The notes under the pieces: generated by a model
Database searches by the model: none
Told to the model about the DNA's origin: nothing
What the model saw: the letters and a program-made list of their open reading frames with translations, nothing else
Translations under genes and position numbers: made by a program
Shown here: positions 22,285-34,199 of the stretch, piece after piece
Numbering within the stretch: position 1 is the stretch's first letter
Layout: the number at the start of each line of letters is the position of its first letter
Assembly: GCA_963989385.1 (NCBI GenBank)
Contig: OZ022499.1
Coordinates: 102,780,786 to 102,844,785, forward strand
DNA length: 64,000 nt
Source: Ctena decussata
Lineage: Eukaryota; Mollusca; Bivalvia; Lucinida; Lucinidae
Direction of reading: 5' to 3'

Positions 22285-23110
22285 CCGCTTGTTATTATTC
22301 TTTCAAATATTTTACACTGGTTGAGCTGTACACCACTTTCCGGCATCTTTTCGGGTCTAATTACTCTGTGATTAAACCACAGTTTCATATGTCTAATTTG
22401 GCAAGAGCTCTGTCAAAAAAGCATTTCAGCTGAAAGCATTGACAAGCTCCTCATAGGCTTGAACCCACACAAGGCTGCAGGACCAGACAAATTTAAACCC
22501 ACTGTCTTACAGTCATTACACAAAGAGCTCTCTCCCATCCTGCAGTTGATTTTCCAAAGATCCTTGGATACTTGAAAATTACCAGATATTTGGAAAGAGG
22601 CTAATGTGTCCCCCATTTTCAAGAAAGGGGACAAGCCGACCCCGCTAGCTATAGGCCCATATCGTTGACCTGTGTCCTCTGTAAGGTACTAGAGCACATT
22701 GTTGCATCTAGCCTATCTATCTCTCCCTAAACACCAATCTCTGTTTTTATCTTTTAACTATACTAACACTCTTTATCGCACTGTACAAACTCATTTCACA
22801 CACTTTGTTTCAGCTAACCCCCTTCAGCACTTGGTTCGCCGGAACCCGTCTGACCGCCCCCCTCCCCCCTCCTTGGGGGTTAAGACGTAAAGGAAGACAG
22901 ATAGATAGAAAAAAGTTCTACTGACGTCCGTGCAGATTGCACCACCAATTTAATTTTAACTTTTCATGATTGAAATTTTGTGACAGAGCTCTTGCTCAGA
23001 GTGTGAATCTTTGCGGTACCATCAAAGAATCGTAAGAATCAGTGAGATGTGGACCGGAAAGTGGTGCATAAAATAACCAGTGCAAAGTATTAAAAGAAAA
23101 ATAAGCTATG
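22285..23110. mobile_element. TIR element containing a LINE fragment
   Basis: The left block 'tacactggttgagctgtaca' plus 'ccactttccgg' (about 22313-22343) is the inverted partner of 23050-23085. 'gcaagagctctgtca' (22400-22414) pairs with 'gacagagctcttgc' (22981-22994). The exact ends are not resolved. The insert between the inner arms is a LINE RT fragment. Confidence 0.5.
22415..22710 (+). pseudogene. LINE reverse transcriptase fragment
   Basis: Translation gives GLNPHKAAGPDKFKP, SLHKELSPILQLIFQRSL and ANVSPIFKKGDK, the RT finger region of Jockey/CR1-type LINEs. It has in-frame stops and ends just after the 'VLEHIVAS'-like block. About 95 codons remain of a domain that is normally several hundred. 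Confidence 0.75.
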
Positions 23111-23214
23111 CAGTCATTCATGCAGTGTATTAAAACAACAAAAACATGTGATTCTCTCTTTCACACTACCCTGAATTTAGTCTGTGTTTTTTATATACTC
23201 AAAAAAATATTAAA

Positions 23215-26200
23215 GGGTCAAACTTTTACCCTGCGATTTCTGGAACATTTCAAACATTTGGTAAAATAAATCATTTCTATCTTCCATTTTAGTTCATTTT
23301 ACAAGTTTTATACACATGAAGCTTGAACCTATGGCCTTTGTCTTGACCAAGGTCAAGCTTTAAGTCAAACTACCCCTTAAACTTGTTAGTTTGAACATAA
23401 ACAGTATTAGGGGTAAGAAATTGGATTTATTAGCTTTCCTTGATGTCCACCAACCTCAGGTTGTGGCTATTCAAGAAACAAAAATTGACAGTTCAGTTGC
23501 AACTTCGGAATTGTTCCCTGAAACATTCCCCTACAATGTATTCAGGAAGGACAGAAACCTTCATGGTGGCGGAGTGATGCTTTTCATTCATAAGAACATT
23601 CCGCACATGCCCTTGTCAGAAATAGAAAACGACTCAGAATCAGTTTGGGTTAAAATTTCGGCAAACAAAACTTCCCATTATGTAGCAAGTTGGTATCGTC
23701 AGCCTGGTGGCTCAAGTGAGGAATTTCAATTGTTTCGTGACCAGTTAGATCATATTAGGACAAAGCACAAGGGAAATAAGCTCCCCTCAGTTCACGTACT
23801 AGGGGATTTCAACTTCAAAGATATTGCTTGGCCAGACCGACTTAATAAGTCAGGATCAGTGTTAAGTCAGTCAGAGGGACAAATGTTGATTGATATCATG
23901 AATGACCATGGTTTAGAACAACTGGTGAATTTCCCGACTCGGGAGAAAAACACATTGGATTTAATTCTTACTTCGCTTCCTGGTCAGTTTCAAGAACTAC
24001 ATTCCCCGGACAAACTTAGCGATCATGATGTGATATCAGGAACATTGAAAATTTATGTCCCCCCAAAAAAGAAACCTCGGAGGAAAGTGTTTTTGTACCA
24101 AAAGGGAGATTTTGAATCAATGAGGAAAGAAGCGTCAGACTTCGCAAAACATAGGTACTTCAATGGTTACTCGGACAATCGCTCAGTTCAGGAAAACTTT
24201 GACTTGATAACCTCCCTTATTCAGGAGTTTGCTGAAAATCATGTCCCCTCAAAAACCAGTAGGTCAAACTCTTCTGTTCCTTGGATAACCCCTGAGATAA
24301 GAAGGAAGATTCGTAGAAGAAATAAGACACATGCGAAGGCCAAAAAGACTGGCAGTAGCAAACTTAGGTCAAAATTTGAATCTTTGAGAAGGGAAATTAA
24401 AGCTGATGTGAAAGAGCAACATGATTTGTATGTCAATAACTTGGTTGGTGACTTAAAGGCTAATCCCAGAGACTTCTACAGGTATATTAATAGTCAAAAG
24501 AAAGATACTCAAGGTAATGGTGGTGGTGTTGTCGAGTCAGAGTTGGAACAGGCTGATGAATTTAACGATCAGTTTTCGGATGTGTTTAACAAAAGTGAGC
24601 ACACCCAAGTCCCCCTTCCTAATCGCTCGGCTCCTTTCATGGAGGACATTCATGTTTCGGCAGAAGGCGTAACGAAACTTCTTAAAGGCTTGAACCCATC
24701 GAAAGATTTAGGACCTGATGTATTGCATCCCAGAGTCTTAAAAGAACTAGCATCTGAATTAGGCCCAATGTTCGCTCATCTCTTCCAACAATCTATTGAC
24801 TCGGGTGAAATCCCCAAGGAATGGTCTCTTGCAAATATATGCCCACTCTTCAAAAAAGGAGATAGGTCTTTGGCTTGCAATTACCAACCGGTTTCTCTAA
24901 CTTGTGTACCATGCAAGTTACTCGAACACATTGTCTGCTCTAATATTATGGCACATTTGGATGAACATAAACTTCTGTCAGACAGACAACATGCTTTCCG
25001 TAAGAAACATAGCTGTGAAACTCAATTGATCACGGTTATAAATGACTGGGCTAAAATCTTGGATAAGGGCGGTCAGGTTGACACATTTATCTTGGAGACT
25101 TGGACTTCGAGAAAGCTTTTGACACTCCCCCTCATGAATTACTTAAATGTAAGCTATACGGCTATGGTATTGGTGGGAAGACTCTGAAATGGATAGATTC
25201 TTTTCTCTGTTACAGGCAGCAGCGTGTGGTGGTAAATGGAGTTAAGTCGGATTGGGCCCCGGTTTTGTCAGGTGTCCCCCAGGGCACTGTGCTTGGACCA
25301 TTGTTGTTCTCGTTATACATTAACGATATAACAGAAAATATTGACTCGGAATTAAGACTTTTTGCTGACGACTGTGTTTGCTATCGTGAAATCAGAGATA
25401 TTGAAGACACTGTGAAACTTCAGGAGGATATAGATCATTTAGGTTGTTGGGCAAGGAGTTGGGGCATGAGATTTCAACCTGTTAAATGCAATATAATGCA
25501 AATTACAAGGAAACGGATCAAGAAGATCAATGCTTCCTATACCTTAGAGGGAACGGTCCTCAGTAATGTAGAAACTATCAAGTACCTCGGCATAACCATT
25601 GCCAATGATTTGAAATGGAACACACATGTCAATAATATTTGCACAAAGGCTAATAGGACCCTCGGCTTCCTCAGACGTAACTTGGCAGCATGTCCACAAG
25701 ATGTTAAGGAGTCAGCATACAAGGGACTGGTGCGTCCAGTCCTGGAGTATGGCAGTTCAGTTTGGGATCCTCAAAGTATACTTCTTCAAGATGAACTTGA
25801 GAAGGTGCAGAAAAGGGCAGCTAGATTTGTAACGGGAAATTACACATATGAAACTGGGAGTATGACTGGCATTCTGGAGAAACTTAATTGATAGTGTGTC
25901 AGTTTGGTCGGGAATAACTTTTATGATATGAGTTTTAAACTTCTTATAGCTTGCTGACCTTAAAAATGATTAAACTTGGTGACTATCGAGCACTTTTTCA
26001 AAAAATTCATAAATTGGCGAAATCGAAAATTTTGGTGAATTTGTTCCCTATGGACTTCAAACAACTCTGATTTTGAGGGTAGTGTGAATTGAAGTCTGGA
26101 CTTGGTCAAGATATAGGCTATATTTTCAAACTTCATGTGTACAAAACTTGTAAAATGAATGAAATGGAAGGTGGAAAAGATTTATTTTACCAAATGTCTG

Positions 26201-26235
26201 AAATGTTACAGAAATCGCGGGGTAAAAAATTGACC
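23215..26235. mobile_element. TIR element (~190-bp arms) holding an internal LINE segment
   Basis: The left arm 'gggtcaaacttttaccctgc' pairs with the right arm near 26222-26235. The pairing runs on through 'catttggtaaaataaat' (left, about 23256) and 'atttattttaccaaatg' (right, about 26178), 'cattttacaagttt' and 'tcttgaccaa'. Between the arms is a LINE coding segment lacking both LINE ends. No target duplication could be set with confidence. Confidence 0.65.
23382..25891 (+). pseudogene. LINE ORF2: APE endonuclease plus reverse transcriptase, one frameshift, C-terminally truncated
   Basis: The frame 23391-25187 carries the apurinic-type endonuclease: SLNINSIRG start, AIQETKID with catalytic E, GGGVMLFIH, HVLGDFNF, TLDLIL and SDHDVISG. 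It then runs through the linker into RT (LNPSKDLGPDVLHP, ICPLFKKGD, HAFRKKHSCETQL). A frameshift near 25095 moves to the frame 25100-25891: motif A (DFEKAFDTPPH), motif B (GVPQGTVLGPLLFSLYIND), motif C (FADDCVCY), and thumb YLGITIANDLKWN and LGFLRRNL. It stops at 25889-25891, short of the C-terminal SFFP-type motif. Full elements of this Jockey/CR1-like group also have ORF1, a UTR and a tail; none is seen here. Confidence 0.88.
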
Positions 26236-26524
26236 GTCTTGCCGATAAGGATTCGATTCGCACGACCGTCGTGCCGATATCCTCAGTCTCAGGCAATAGG
26301 GGAACCAACCTAATTACTTTCCTTGCATATTCTACTCGAAGGTCGAACTGTAGGTTTGTAAAATAAGGGTTGTTTTAGGAAATTTAAATAAATGTTGCAA
26401 CAGCCCATGAAGGAAATTTAATGAATCCAAGTTATTAAATGTTTCCAAACTTCTGCATGCGCAAATGTTTCGTAAAATGGCAGATTTTACATTTGTCATT
26501 AGTTTTCGTGATATTTGGTTCAGG
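26236..26524. other. Short non-coding spacer
   Basis: No gene or element recognised between the TIR element and the next LINE. Confidence 0.35.
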
Positions 26525-29500
26525 CTTTCAGTATTTTGTCAGTCACTTGGATGAATCTCTGTCCTTCCAGACTCATATCATGAAAACGGAACAGAAAGCG
26601 GCGCACCTCTGGTATACCGGGCACATTTCGTGACTGAAAAAGGCGCGCAAAGCGCGCACTATAGTGCGCAAAGCGCACCCATCGATATCCGAAGGACGTG
26701 GACGTCACGTGCTTCACACTATATAGAGAGACAAGCGACAGCATGTTGATCTCGGTAAAAAGCCCATAAAAAGCCTAAATAACCCCAAAAATGAATACTC
26801 CGAGCGTTTTTATGTTAATGCCTTTGGTATCTAATACCGAAAGGTATTAATCGATTTTAAAAGATGAGAAAAATCCGTCCAGTGGTTTCGTTTTTAGAAC
26901 ATTAGCTGTTTTTCTGAGATCAGGTGACTTTGTTTTGACATGTGATCACATGTGACCAAACAAACCATATTGATTGGTCGTGACGTATCTCAGTTGCAGA
27001 CGCGCCTTCTTGTAAACAAATAGCTGTCAAAATACCATGTCACTGGTTTACGATGATATTTATGAAATAACAAGGGATTCACACAATTTGATTTTGTGGT
27101 TACAATATAAAGGAGTAATTGGTAATTTCGGAGGAAACTGTGTTCGTTGTTCAGAGGGAAGAATAACATTAAAAAAGGACTCCAGTTAGGGCAGAGAAGG
27201 TTTCGTTTGGCGATGCACAAAGAAGGAGTGCGGTTACAAAATTTCAGTTAGAGCTGGTAGTTGGTTCGAGAATTCTCATTTGACACTGCAGCAGGTGGTA
27301 AAATTAACTTATTACTGGGTGTACAAGACAAGGCAGGACACAGTTAGACGTGAACTGAAAATAAGTTGTGAAGAAACCCTGGTGGACTGGTATAATCTTT
27401 GTCAAGAAGTTTGCTCGGAGGTGCTTGAAAAAGAAAATGTAACGGTAGGTGGGCCAGCCAGGGATCACGCTAGCCCAAAAATTTAGGGAGAAATGACTTC
27501 TCCCTACCAGAAAAATAGGGAGAAGTTTTCTGAAAACAGGGAGAAGTTACAGTCGGGTACAGAAATGCTTTTCAGTGTTCCAAATACACATAGACTGAAA
27601 TGACAGACCAACAAGCTCGAATCAACATATCAGCTTACACTATAAACTTTTCAAATTTTGGAAGTTTATACTTCCATGATGTCAATTGTGGACGTCTGGA
27701 AAGAATTTTTTGGAAGTCTGAAGTTTTTAGGAATGACTTGACACATGACTATCCTCTCTCCCATTCTATTGAACTTTTTGGTTCTACCCCGTTGTGTGCG
27801 AATAAGGAATAAGGATGACGCAGGGGAGCCTGAGCATCTATGCATTCCTGTTTGTTTAAACAATCTTTAAATCACGAGTATTCTGAAAACTGAGGACTCG
27901 AACCAGTTCCGATGGCTGCTCTGCCTGTTTTGACTATTACCCTATAATTACGGTACCCAGATTGCATAAGTATTCACGCTAGACATATGGGCCTCATCGC
28001 AAATACTGTGATAAACGGAACGTATCAAGGAAGTATTCAGTTGTCGCCAGGTAGACGTTCCTGATACATGTAAGCTGCGAACAGGAAAAACCGGTCTGGC
28101 AGATTTTTTTGCGCAGGCTGATATAAGTAACAGTTATCAGTGTGTGTGTACTGAGGTGTCCTTACCTATCTCACGGATAATCGGCACGCTTATATTCACC
28201 GCGGCGTCTTCTGATCTACACATCAAAGACAGAACGTGTATTGGTCTTACTCATAAACAAGCTACTATTTCCGTACCGACGCTAGTATTACACCTAACAT
28301 TTAGGTAGACCCTGATCAGAATGTGTTATTTTCGCTCTTTTCGGAAAATGGTGAAATTGACGCTTCCGTTATCGTATTTTAAATTGTTCCATTCGAAATA
28401 GTGTATATTAAAAGAGCCTAGACCATAATGCCTCGGGAATTAGTATAAACAGTGTCTCTTCGCGTAGGATCTACACTGTTCGCGGAGGAAGTTCGTCGTA
28501 TTCCTAGAGACTCCATTTCCGACAGAATAGACCATAACAAGTCCATCCGTTTTAAAGGCAAAAGTTAACATGAATTTTGAACTTGTAAGAACTGCGGTTA
28601 GCGTTTGTGATTACATTCTCATTCACAAACTTTTCGCGGTTGGTCAGTTCTTCATTCTATGCCTACGTGCACTGATTAACTGTGCCGAATCAGACACGTG
28701 CGTCGGAGGATCTTCAAAGACAAAGACAGCTTCTTAGAGTGGCCGAAAAAATCAATAGCTGACCGATAAAATTCATAAATTATCTGAGCCGTAACACGCA
28801 AAACAGTATAAAGCGAAAACTCGGAGACTGTCATAGTCTACTTAAGCTTTTATATATTTTGTGCCTTAATAATAATATAATAATAGTAGTAGTAATTCAA
28901 TTCTCATATCGACGTTGCCCCCGCACCTCAGCGGAATGAATCCATAGCCGCAGTAACGGGGCGCCGAGCGTCCGTCCATTAATAATATAATAATAATAAT
29001 AATCTTTATTTATAGTCGCATATTTTTATCCCCCGACCGAAAGGTTCGGGGGATATAGCGATGAGCCTGGCATCCGTCCGTCCGTAAACACTTTCTTGTC
29101 CGCTCTATATCTTGAATACCCTTTGGAATATTTTCATGATACTTCACAGTTATGTAGAACAGGTCATGACGATGTGTCGCGTACGAGAATGGTAACTCTT
29201 GATATTGTACTTTTTGAATTATCTCCCCTTTAGTGATTTTTTGGCAGATTTATGTCCCCTCTGTAACTTGAATACCCTTAGGAATATTTTCATGATACTT
29301 CACAGAAATGTAGAACAGGTCATGATGATGTATCGCGAACAAGAATGGCAACTCTTGCTTTCTTACTTTTTGAGTTATTTCCCCTTGATAGTTTTAGGTG
29401 TGATTTTTTGGCAGATTCGTGTCCGCTCTATAACTAGAATACCCTTTGGAATATTCTCATGATACTTCACAGATATGTAGAACATGTCATGAAGGTGTGT

Positions 29501-29989
29501 CGCGAAATAGAATGACAACTCTTGCTTTCTTACTTTTTGAGTTATTTCCCCTTGATCATTTTAGGTATGATTTCGTGTCCGCTCTATAACTTGAATACCT
29601 TTTGGAATATTTTCATGATACTTCACAGATATGTAGAACAGGTCATGACGATGTGTCGCGAACAAGAATGACAATTCCTGCTTTCTTACTTTTTGAGTTA
29701 TTTCCCCTTGATGGTTTTAGGTCTGATTTCGTGTCCACTCTATAAATTGAATGCCTTTTGGAATATTTTCATGATACTTCACAGATATGTAGAACAGGTC
29801 ATGATGATGTGTCGCAAATAAGAATGACAACTCTTACTTTCTTACTTTTGGAGTTATTTTCCTTTGATGAGTTTATGTGTCCGCTCCATAGCTTGAATAC
29901 CTTTTGAAATATTTTCATGATACTTCACAGATATGCAGAACAGGTCATGACAATTTGTCTCATACATGAATGATAACTCTTGCTTTTAG

Positions 29990-30233
29990 TTGGTTGGTTG
30001 ATTTGATGCTTAACGTCCACGGTAAACAACTAAGGTCATGTCGGGACGGTCAGTTAACCTAACCACACTATTCCTGGGCAGGCTTAGACCTCCTAAGCGG
30101 TTAATCAGTACTAAGTGCACATACTTTCTCTAGTAACTGACAACTGCCCTTCTTGAATCAGCGGAAGGAGAAACAAAAGTATGTGGCCAGACCGGGATTT
30201 GAACCCAGGACCTCTGACTTACGAGTCGGGTGC
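29990..30233 (-). mobile_element. tRNA-derived SINE with 13-bp target duplication
   Basis: Flanked by exact 'ctcttgcttttag' at 29977-29989 and 30234-30246. On the minus strand it opens with the 3' half of a tRNA: 'gactcgtaagtc' (an anticodon-loop-like CGT) and the B box 'gggttcaaatccc'. A body and the 3' end 'gcatcaaatcaaccaacca' follow. A second, truncated copy lies at 63697-63868. Confidence 0.85.
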
Positions 30234-30425
30234 CTCTTGCTTTTAGACTCAGTGAATTATTTCCCTTTGGTAGTTTGAGCTGCTGTTTGAGTCTCTGCTC
30301 CATAACTGTATAACCCTGGCCAGCTCCAGAATTTGAATAACCGTGTACCTTTTAGAATATTGATGATCATGCTGTGATATCTTTTCAGTGTTCCTAACTC
30401 TCTCTTACCCCTCCACATTCCCGTG

Positions 30426-30426
<1 letters not shown>

Positions 30427-30457
<31 letters not shown>

Positions 30458-30500
30458 CCCCCAAAAAAAAAAAAAAATTTTTTTTTTTTTTTTTTTTTCA
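30427..30500. repeat. Poly-C / poly-A / poly-T tract
   Basis: About 29 C, then 15 A, then about 20 T with few interruptions. This low-complexity tract is a likely assembly or sequencing-error spot. Confidence 0.9.
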
Positions 30501-32377
30501 GATTTGGATTCTTTGTCCAAATTCACTTACTAGAGAGCTCAAAATTAGATTTGTAGGGCTTGTACTTTAGAAGTTATTCACACACTTTGAAAGTTGAATG
30601 TATCGTATGCTATACATTTGTGTATATGGTGGCTGTTTGAGATATTACCTCTTTTTAGCAGTCAAGCATACTGTTTTAGTCTGAGTGTTAGATAATCATG
30701 CATCTGTTAACAGTTAATGTCAATCAGAAGCATAAAAGAACGGCAATGTATAACTAATATGTGTTTTGAAGTGCACCCTTTTTACCAAGGCCCATGGGGG
30801 TCTTCGGTCGGGGGATTTGCCATCTCCTCTGATGGCTATTTTTATTAACAACTAACATAAGCTCTGTAGAGCTTTTATTGCGACTTCAGATGCCTCCGGT
30901 TTTTTTTTGGTTTTTTTTGTAAGCGAAGACTTTGACCAGACTGCAAACATGCGCTTGCTGGTCTAAACATTGCCGTTCGTACTTCAATTAAGCCCCTTTT
31001 CGCGCGTCGCTCAGTTGATAGACACAATACCCGTATCATTGTTAATTTGTGCCACACTCTTGTCATCGAAAACGTGTGAAGGATTAAAAGTTTATTATAC
31101 CGCCGGCGGCACATTAAACAGGTAAGGATTAAAATGATGTATAATTAGGTCGCTTTAGGTGCTGATTTTGACATGTGAATATCGGTAAGAAAGACAACTA
31201 CCGCATGAAGAAAAAGATTTGCGCCGAAATTTTAGGGCGAAGTTTTCTTCGCCCGGAAGACTTTCGAGGGGGACATCGGGCATGCCAGGGCGACCACGTC
31301 GCTCCAGTCGCCCTAAAACGACATCCCTGCCAGGGAAAGTTGTAGAAATTGATGAAAGTAAATTTGGAAAGAGGAAGTATCACAAAGGCAGGAGAAAGGA
31401 TGGTGTTTGGGTATTTGGTGGTATAGAGAGGACACGAAGAACTGTTTTTTGACCAGTGTGGAGGACAGGACCGCGGATACTTTGATTCCAATTATTAAAC
31501 AGCATGTTCTTCCAGGTACTACAATAATTTCGGATTGTTGGAAGGCATATTCAAGGCTTACAGAAGAAGGGTATGATCACCAGACAGTTAACCATAGTAA
31601 GGAGTTTGTAAATAAAGAAACAGGAGCGCATACAAACACAATCGAAAGCACCTGGAGGGCAGTCAAAACTTCTCTTCCAAAGCATGGAACTGTAAAAAGT
31701 CTGTATGACACCTATTTTGTGGAATACATTTTCAGAAAAAGATACCTAAATAGTGCCCAAGACCAATTCCTTACCTTCCTGGTAAAAAAGTATATGACCC
31801 TACTAAGTACAACAAAAAGACTCAATCCAGTTCCCAGACCCATAGTGAAACGAAAGGCTCCAAAAGAATCAGACATGGCATTGAAAAGACCAGCCCTCCT
31901 TCCACTGAACCTAAATATGTCAAGTGACTATGACTTTCAGTAAGGTAAGACAACAGTATATATTAGTTTCTGGGGGGGCAAAGCCCCCCACACCCCCCCA
32001 ATTTTTTTTTTTTTTTTTTTTTTCTTGGTAATTTGCCTTCACTTTTTATCTCTCTGCAAATTTTAAATTTTCAAAAGGCCGAGGGGCTTCATAACGGAAG
32101 AAATAACCCGTAACATTGGTATTGTTTTTACTTTTATTTTCAAAATAGTAAATATCAATCTGTTTGCGATTGATTGTTTTCGCAAACGATGCAAAATAGC
32201 GTGATTGAACTGTTAATTTCACCTCAGAATTGCGGAGGTATCAAAGCGGAGCCGATCGCATTGAAATCCAATATGGCGGCCGCTCAGATTTGTTGACTGT
32301 TGCTAAGCGGTGACTGCGCAAGCGCAAAATCAATGAATAGAATAGAATGGAATGCGCCCGGTAAACCAGAGACTACC

Positions 32378-34070
32378 CAGAAAGCAAACAAGGTGATAGG
32401 AGTTCTTAGACAAATTAAACATGTTGAAAATATAAAAACTAGCAAACTTATTCAACTCTATAAATCACTTTATTTGCCCAATCCTGGAATAAGCCTGTTC
32501 TGTGTGGCAAATTTCAGATGCCAAGCGACTAGATGAGATACAGAGGAAAGCAGGGGCGGATCCAGGAATTGTGTAAAGGGGGTTCAAATTAGCTGAGGGG
32601 GTTCGATTTGTGCAGTTTGACCATTTTTTCCTGAAATTCCCCCATGAAAATGAAATAATTAAGGCTGAAGAGGGGGTTCGTTTGAACCCCCCGAACCCCC
32701 TCTGGATCCGCCACTGGAAAGCCTTGTCACTTTGCCTTGACAGCTGCGCCAATAGTGGATGAGAAGCACTGGAAGTGGAGCTGGGAGTCAAACCATTGCA
32801 AGTACAAAGACAAGAGCTAGCAGTGAGAGAGGGTGCTAAAATTCTCAGTAAAGCTGACCAGATCTTGATCAAAAGAAGTTGGCTAGACTGGCATGATAAC
32901 ATTAAGACTGAAAGATTTGTCTCCCCTTTTGGGAAAATACAGCTTCAGCTAGAGGATCTTCAGTCAGAAACACAAACAACCACCTACTACATTGAACCAG
33001 AGTTCTCCTACCAGGAATCTCTCCAACCCTCAAAATGAAGGCCAGAGTACTGGGACCGATTGGGCTCCTCCAAATCCAGATCTGCTGCACAAGAAATTGA
33101 ATCCCGTTCCGTTATACAAAGTCTCCTAGATTCTTGTACACCAGATTCTGTCATCGCATTCACAGATGGATCTTGCCAACCTAATCCAGGTCCATGTGGT
33201 GCTGGGTCTTGTATATTCATGCCTCACCAAGAGAATCCAGTCTGCCTGAAGAAACCAGTTTCCAATCACAGCTCCATCCTTCTTGGAGAATTAGTGGCTA
33301 TTCTCATGACTATAGACTACCTTACTGCAGAGATTAAAAAATCTCAAGCTGTGTCAAATATACATATATTTTCTGATAGCCAGTCTGCTATTGGTATCCT
33401 GAAATTGGGTTGACAACCAACACAACATAAACATACAGTTTCAGAAATCAAACAAAAGATCAAACATTTAGAAGATAAGAACATAGAAGTAAACATTTCA
33501 TGGACACCTGGCCATGCTAATATCAGAGGCAATGAAGAAGCTGACAGATTGGCCAAGGAAGCTTCCTCTGAAGCAGCAACCATGACAGCTGAGAGCCAGG
33601 TGGTCACTATAGCAGATGTTAAACAAGCTGCAATCAAATTGGGTCTCTCACAATGGCAGAGACAGTGAGAGTCATCAGAAACGGGGAGGTCATTATTTAA
33701 ATACAAACCTAGGGTTTCAGACAAATCAAAAATTGATATACCAGATACCAAATCATACAGAAATATTGCCAAATTAAGGTTAGAGTACAATACATTGAAA
33801 GATTATCAACATAAAGTAGGAAATGCAATCAGTAACCTTTGTACATGTGGTGAAGTAGAGACTGTAGAACATTATCTTCTCAACTGGATCAGTATTTCAA
33901 CGAAAGGGAGACAATGAGGACACACAAATGTTTTCAATATAAGTGGAGTCAGTGACTTAAATTGTGATTTACTGTTGGGCTGTTCGAAAAATAAATTTAA
34001 GGACACATACGGAATGGCAATTTGTTGTGCTCTGAGTGACTTTATCACTCAGACATCTCGATTTTAACGT
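32378..34070 (+). pseudogene. RT thumb and RNase H of the degraded LINE
   Basis: Blocks: ANKVIGVLRQIKHVENIKTS, then (after the MITE) EALEVELGVKPLQVQRQELA, PFGKIQLQLED and YYIEPEFSYQESLQPSK, followed by a stop at 33036. RNase H blocks: FTDGSCQPNPGPCGAG, LLGELVAI, FSDSQSAIGILKLG with a stop at 33411, then SWTPGHANIRGNEEADRLAK. The four acidic residues are present but stops (including one at 33666) break the frame. It parallels the copy at 15761-17387. Confidence 0.85.
32552..32715. mobile_element. hAT-type MITE in the LINE
   Basis: The ends 'aggggcggatccag' and 'ctggatccgccact' are inverted repeats, and 'ggaaagc' flanks both sides (32545-32551 and 32716-32722). The interior has 'gggggttc' and 'gaaccccc' arms. 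Removing it joins the LINE reading LDEIQRKA to SLCLDSC. Confidence 0.8.
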
Positions 34071-34199
34071 GCACCCCGAACGCTAAAGTACCATGAGACA
34101 ATTACCATGAAGACATATATACCCTGAAGAGACATTACTTTACCTGAGAGGCCAATACTGTCGTTAGACATAGATTCAACGATTCTGAACACATGACGT

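Larger units (their letters stand above)
29028..30838 (+). mobile_element. Helentron/pearl-like element (ATCCCCCGACC family)
   Basis: It starts with the hairpin 'atcccccgaccgaaaggttc' plus 'gggggat', then a CCGT microsatellite (29078-29090). Six or so monomers of about 170 bases follow, each with 'gtccgctctataacttgaat', 'catgatacttcacag', 'atgtagaacaggtcatga' and 'gagttatttccccttgat'. The 3' end has the arm 'ttcggtcgggggat', which pairs with the 5' start, then the palindrome 'gccatctcctctgatggc', 'ta' and T bases. It is interrupted by a SINE and by a poly-C/A/T tract. Confidence 0.75.
27458..31328. mobile_element. hAT-like non-autonomous insertion in Merlin copy 1
   Basis: It is bounded by 'gccag' on both sides (27453-27457 and 31329-31333). 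It starts 'ccagggatcacgctagccca' and ends 'ccctaaaacgacatccct', so AGGGAT/ATCCCT are short inverted termini. Near both ends are 'tagggagaa' / 'ttagggcgaa'-like repeats. No transposase is visible. Superfamily assignment from the CAGGGAT terminus is tentative. The sequence 27700-29000 shows no gene. Confidence 0.65.
27037..31943 (+). pseudogene. Merlin (IS1016/ISXO2-like) transposase, split and mutated
   Basis: The N-terminal part (27037-27457) starts MSLVYDDIYEITRD. It has a CVRC zinc-ribbon half, one in-frame TAG (about 27185, TAC in the other copy), and the WRCTKKECGYK, SWFENSHLTLQQ and VRREL blocks. The C-terminal part (31334-31943) holds the DDE domain: EIDESKFGKRKYHKGRRKDG, ISDCWKAYSRLTEEGY and HTNTIESTWRAVK. 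A one-base loss near 31428 shifts the frame after FGGIER, and small indels follow near 31780. Removing the insert rejoins GGP with GKVVEID exactly. The family catalyses cut-and-paste transposition; this copy cannot make a whole protein. Confidence 0.88.
26600..32377 (+). mobile_element. Merlin DNA transposon, copy 1 (interrupted)
   Basis: The left end 'ggcgcacctctggtataccg' and the right end (inverted 'ggtagtctctggtttaccgg') form TIRs shared with the copy at 50064-51950. An exact 8-base duplication 'cagaaagc' lies at 26592-26599 and 32378-32385; Merlin elements are known for 8-9-base duplications. Internal short palindromes 'gcgcaaagcgcgc' lie just inside the left end. A 3.87-kb insert (27458-31328) splits the transposase. 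Confidence 0.88.
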
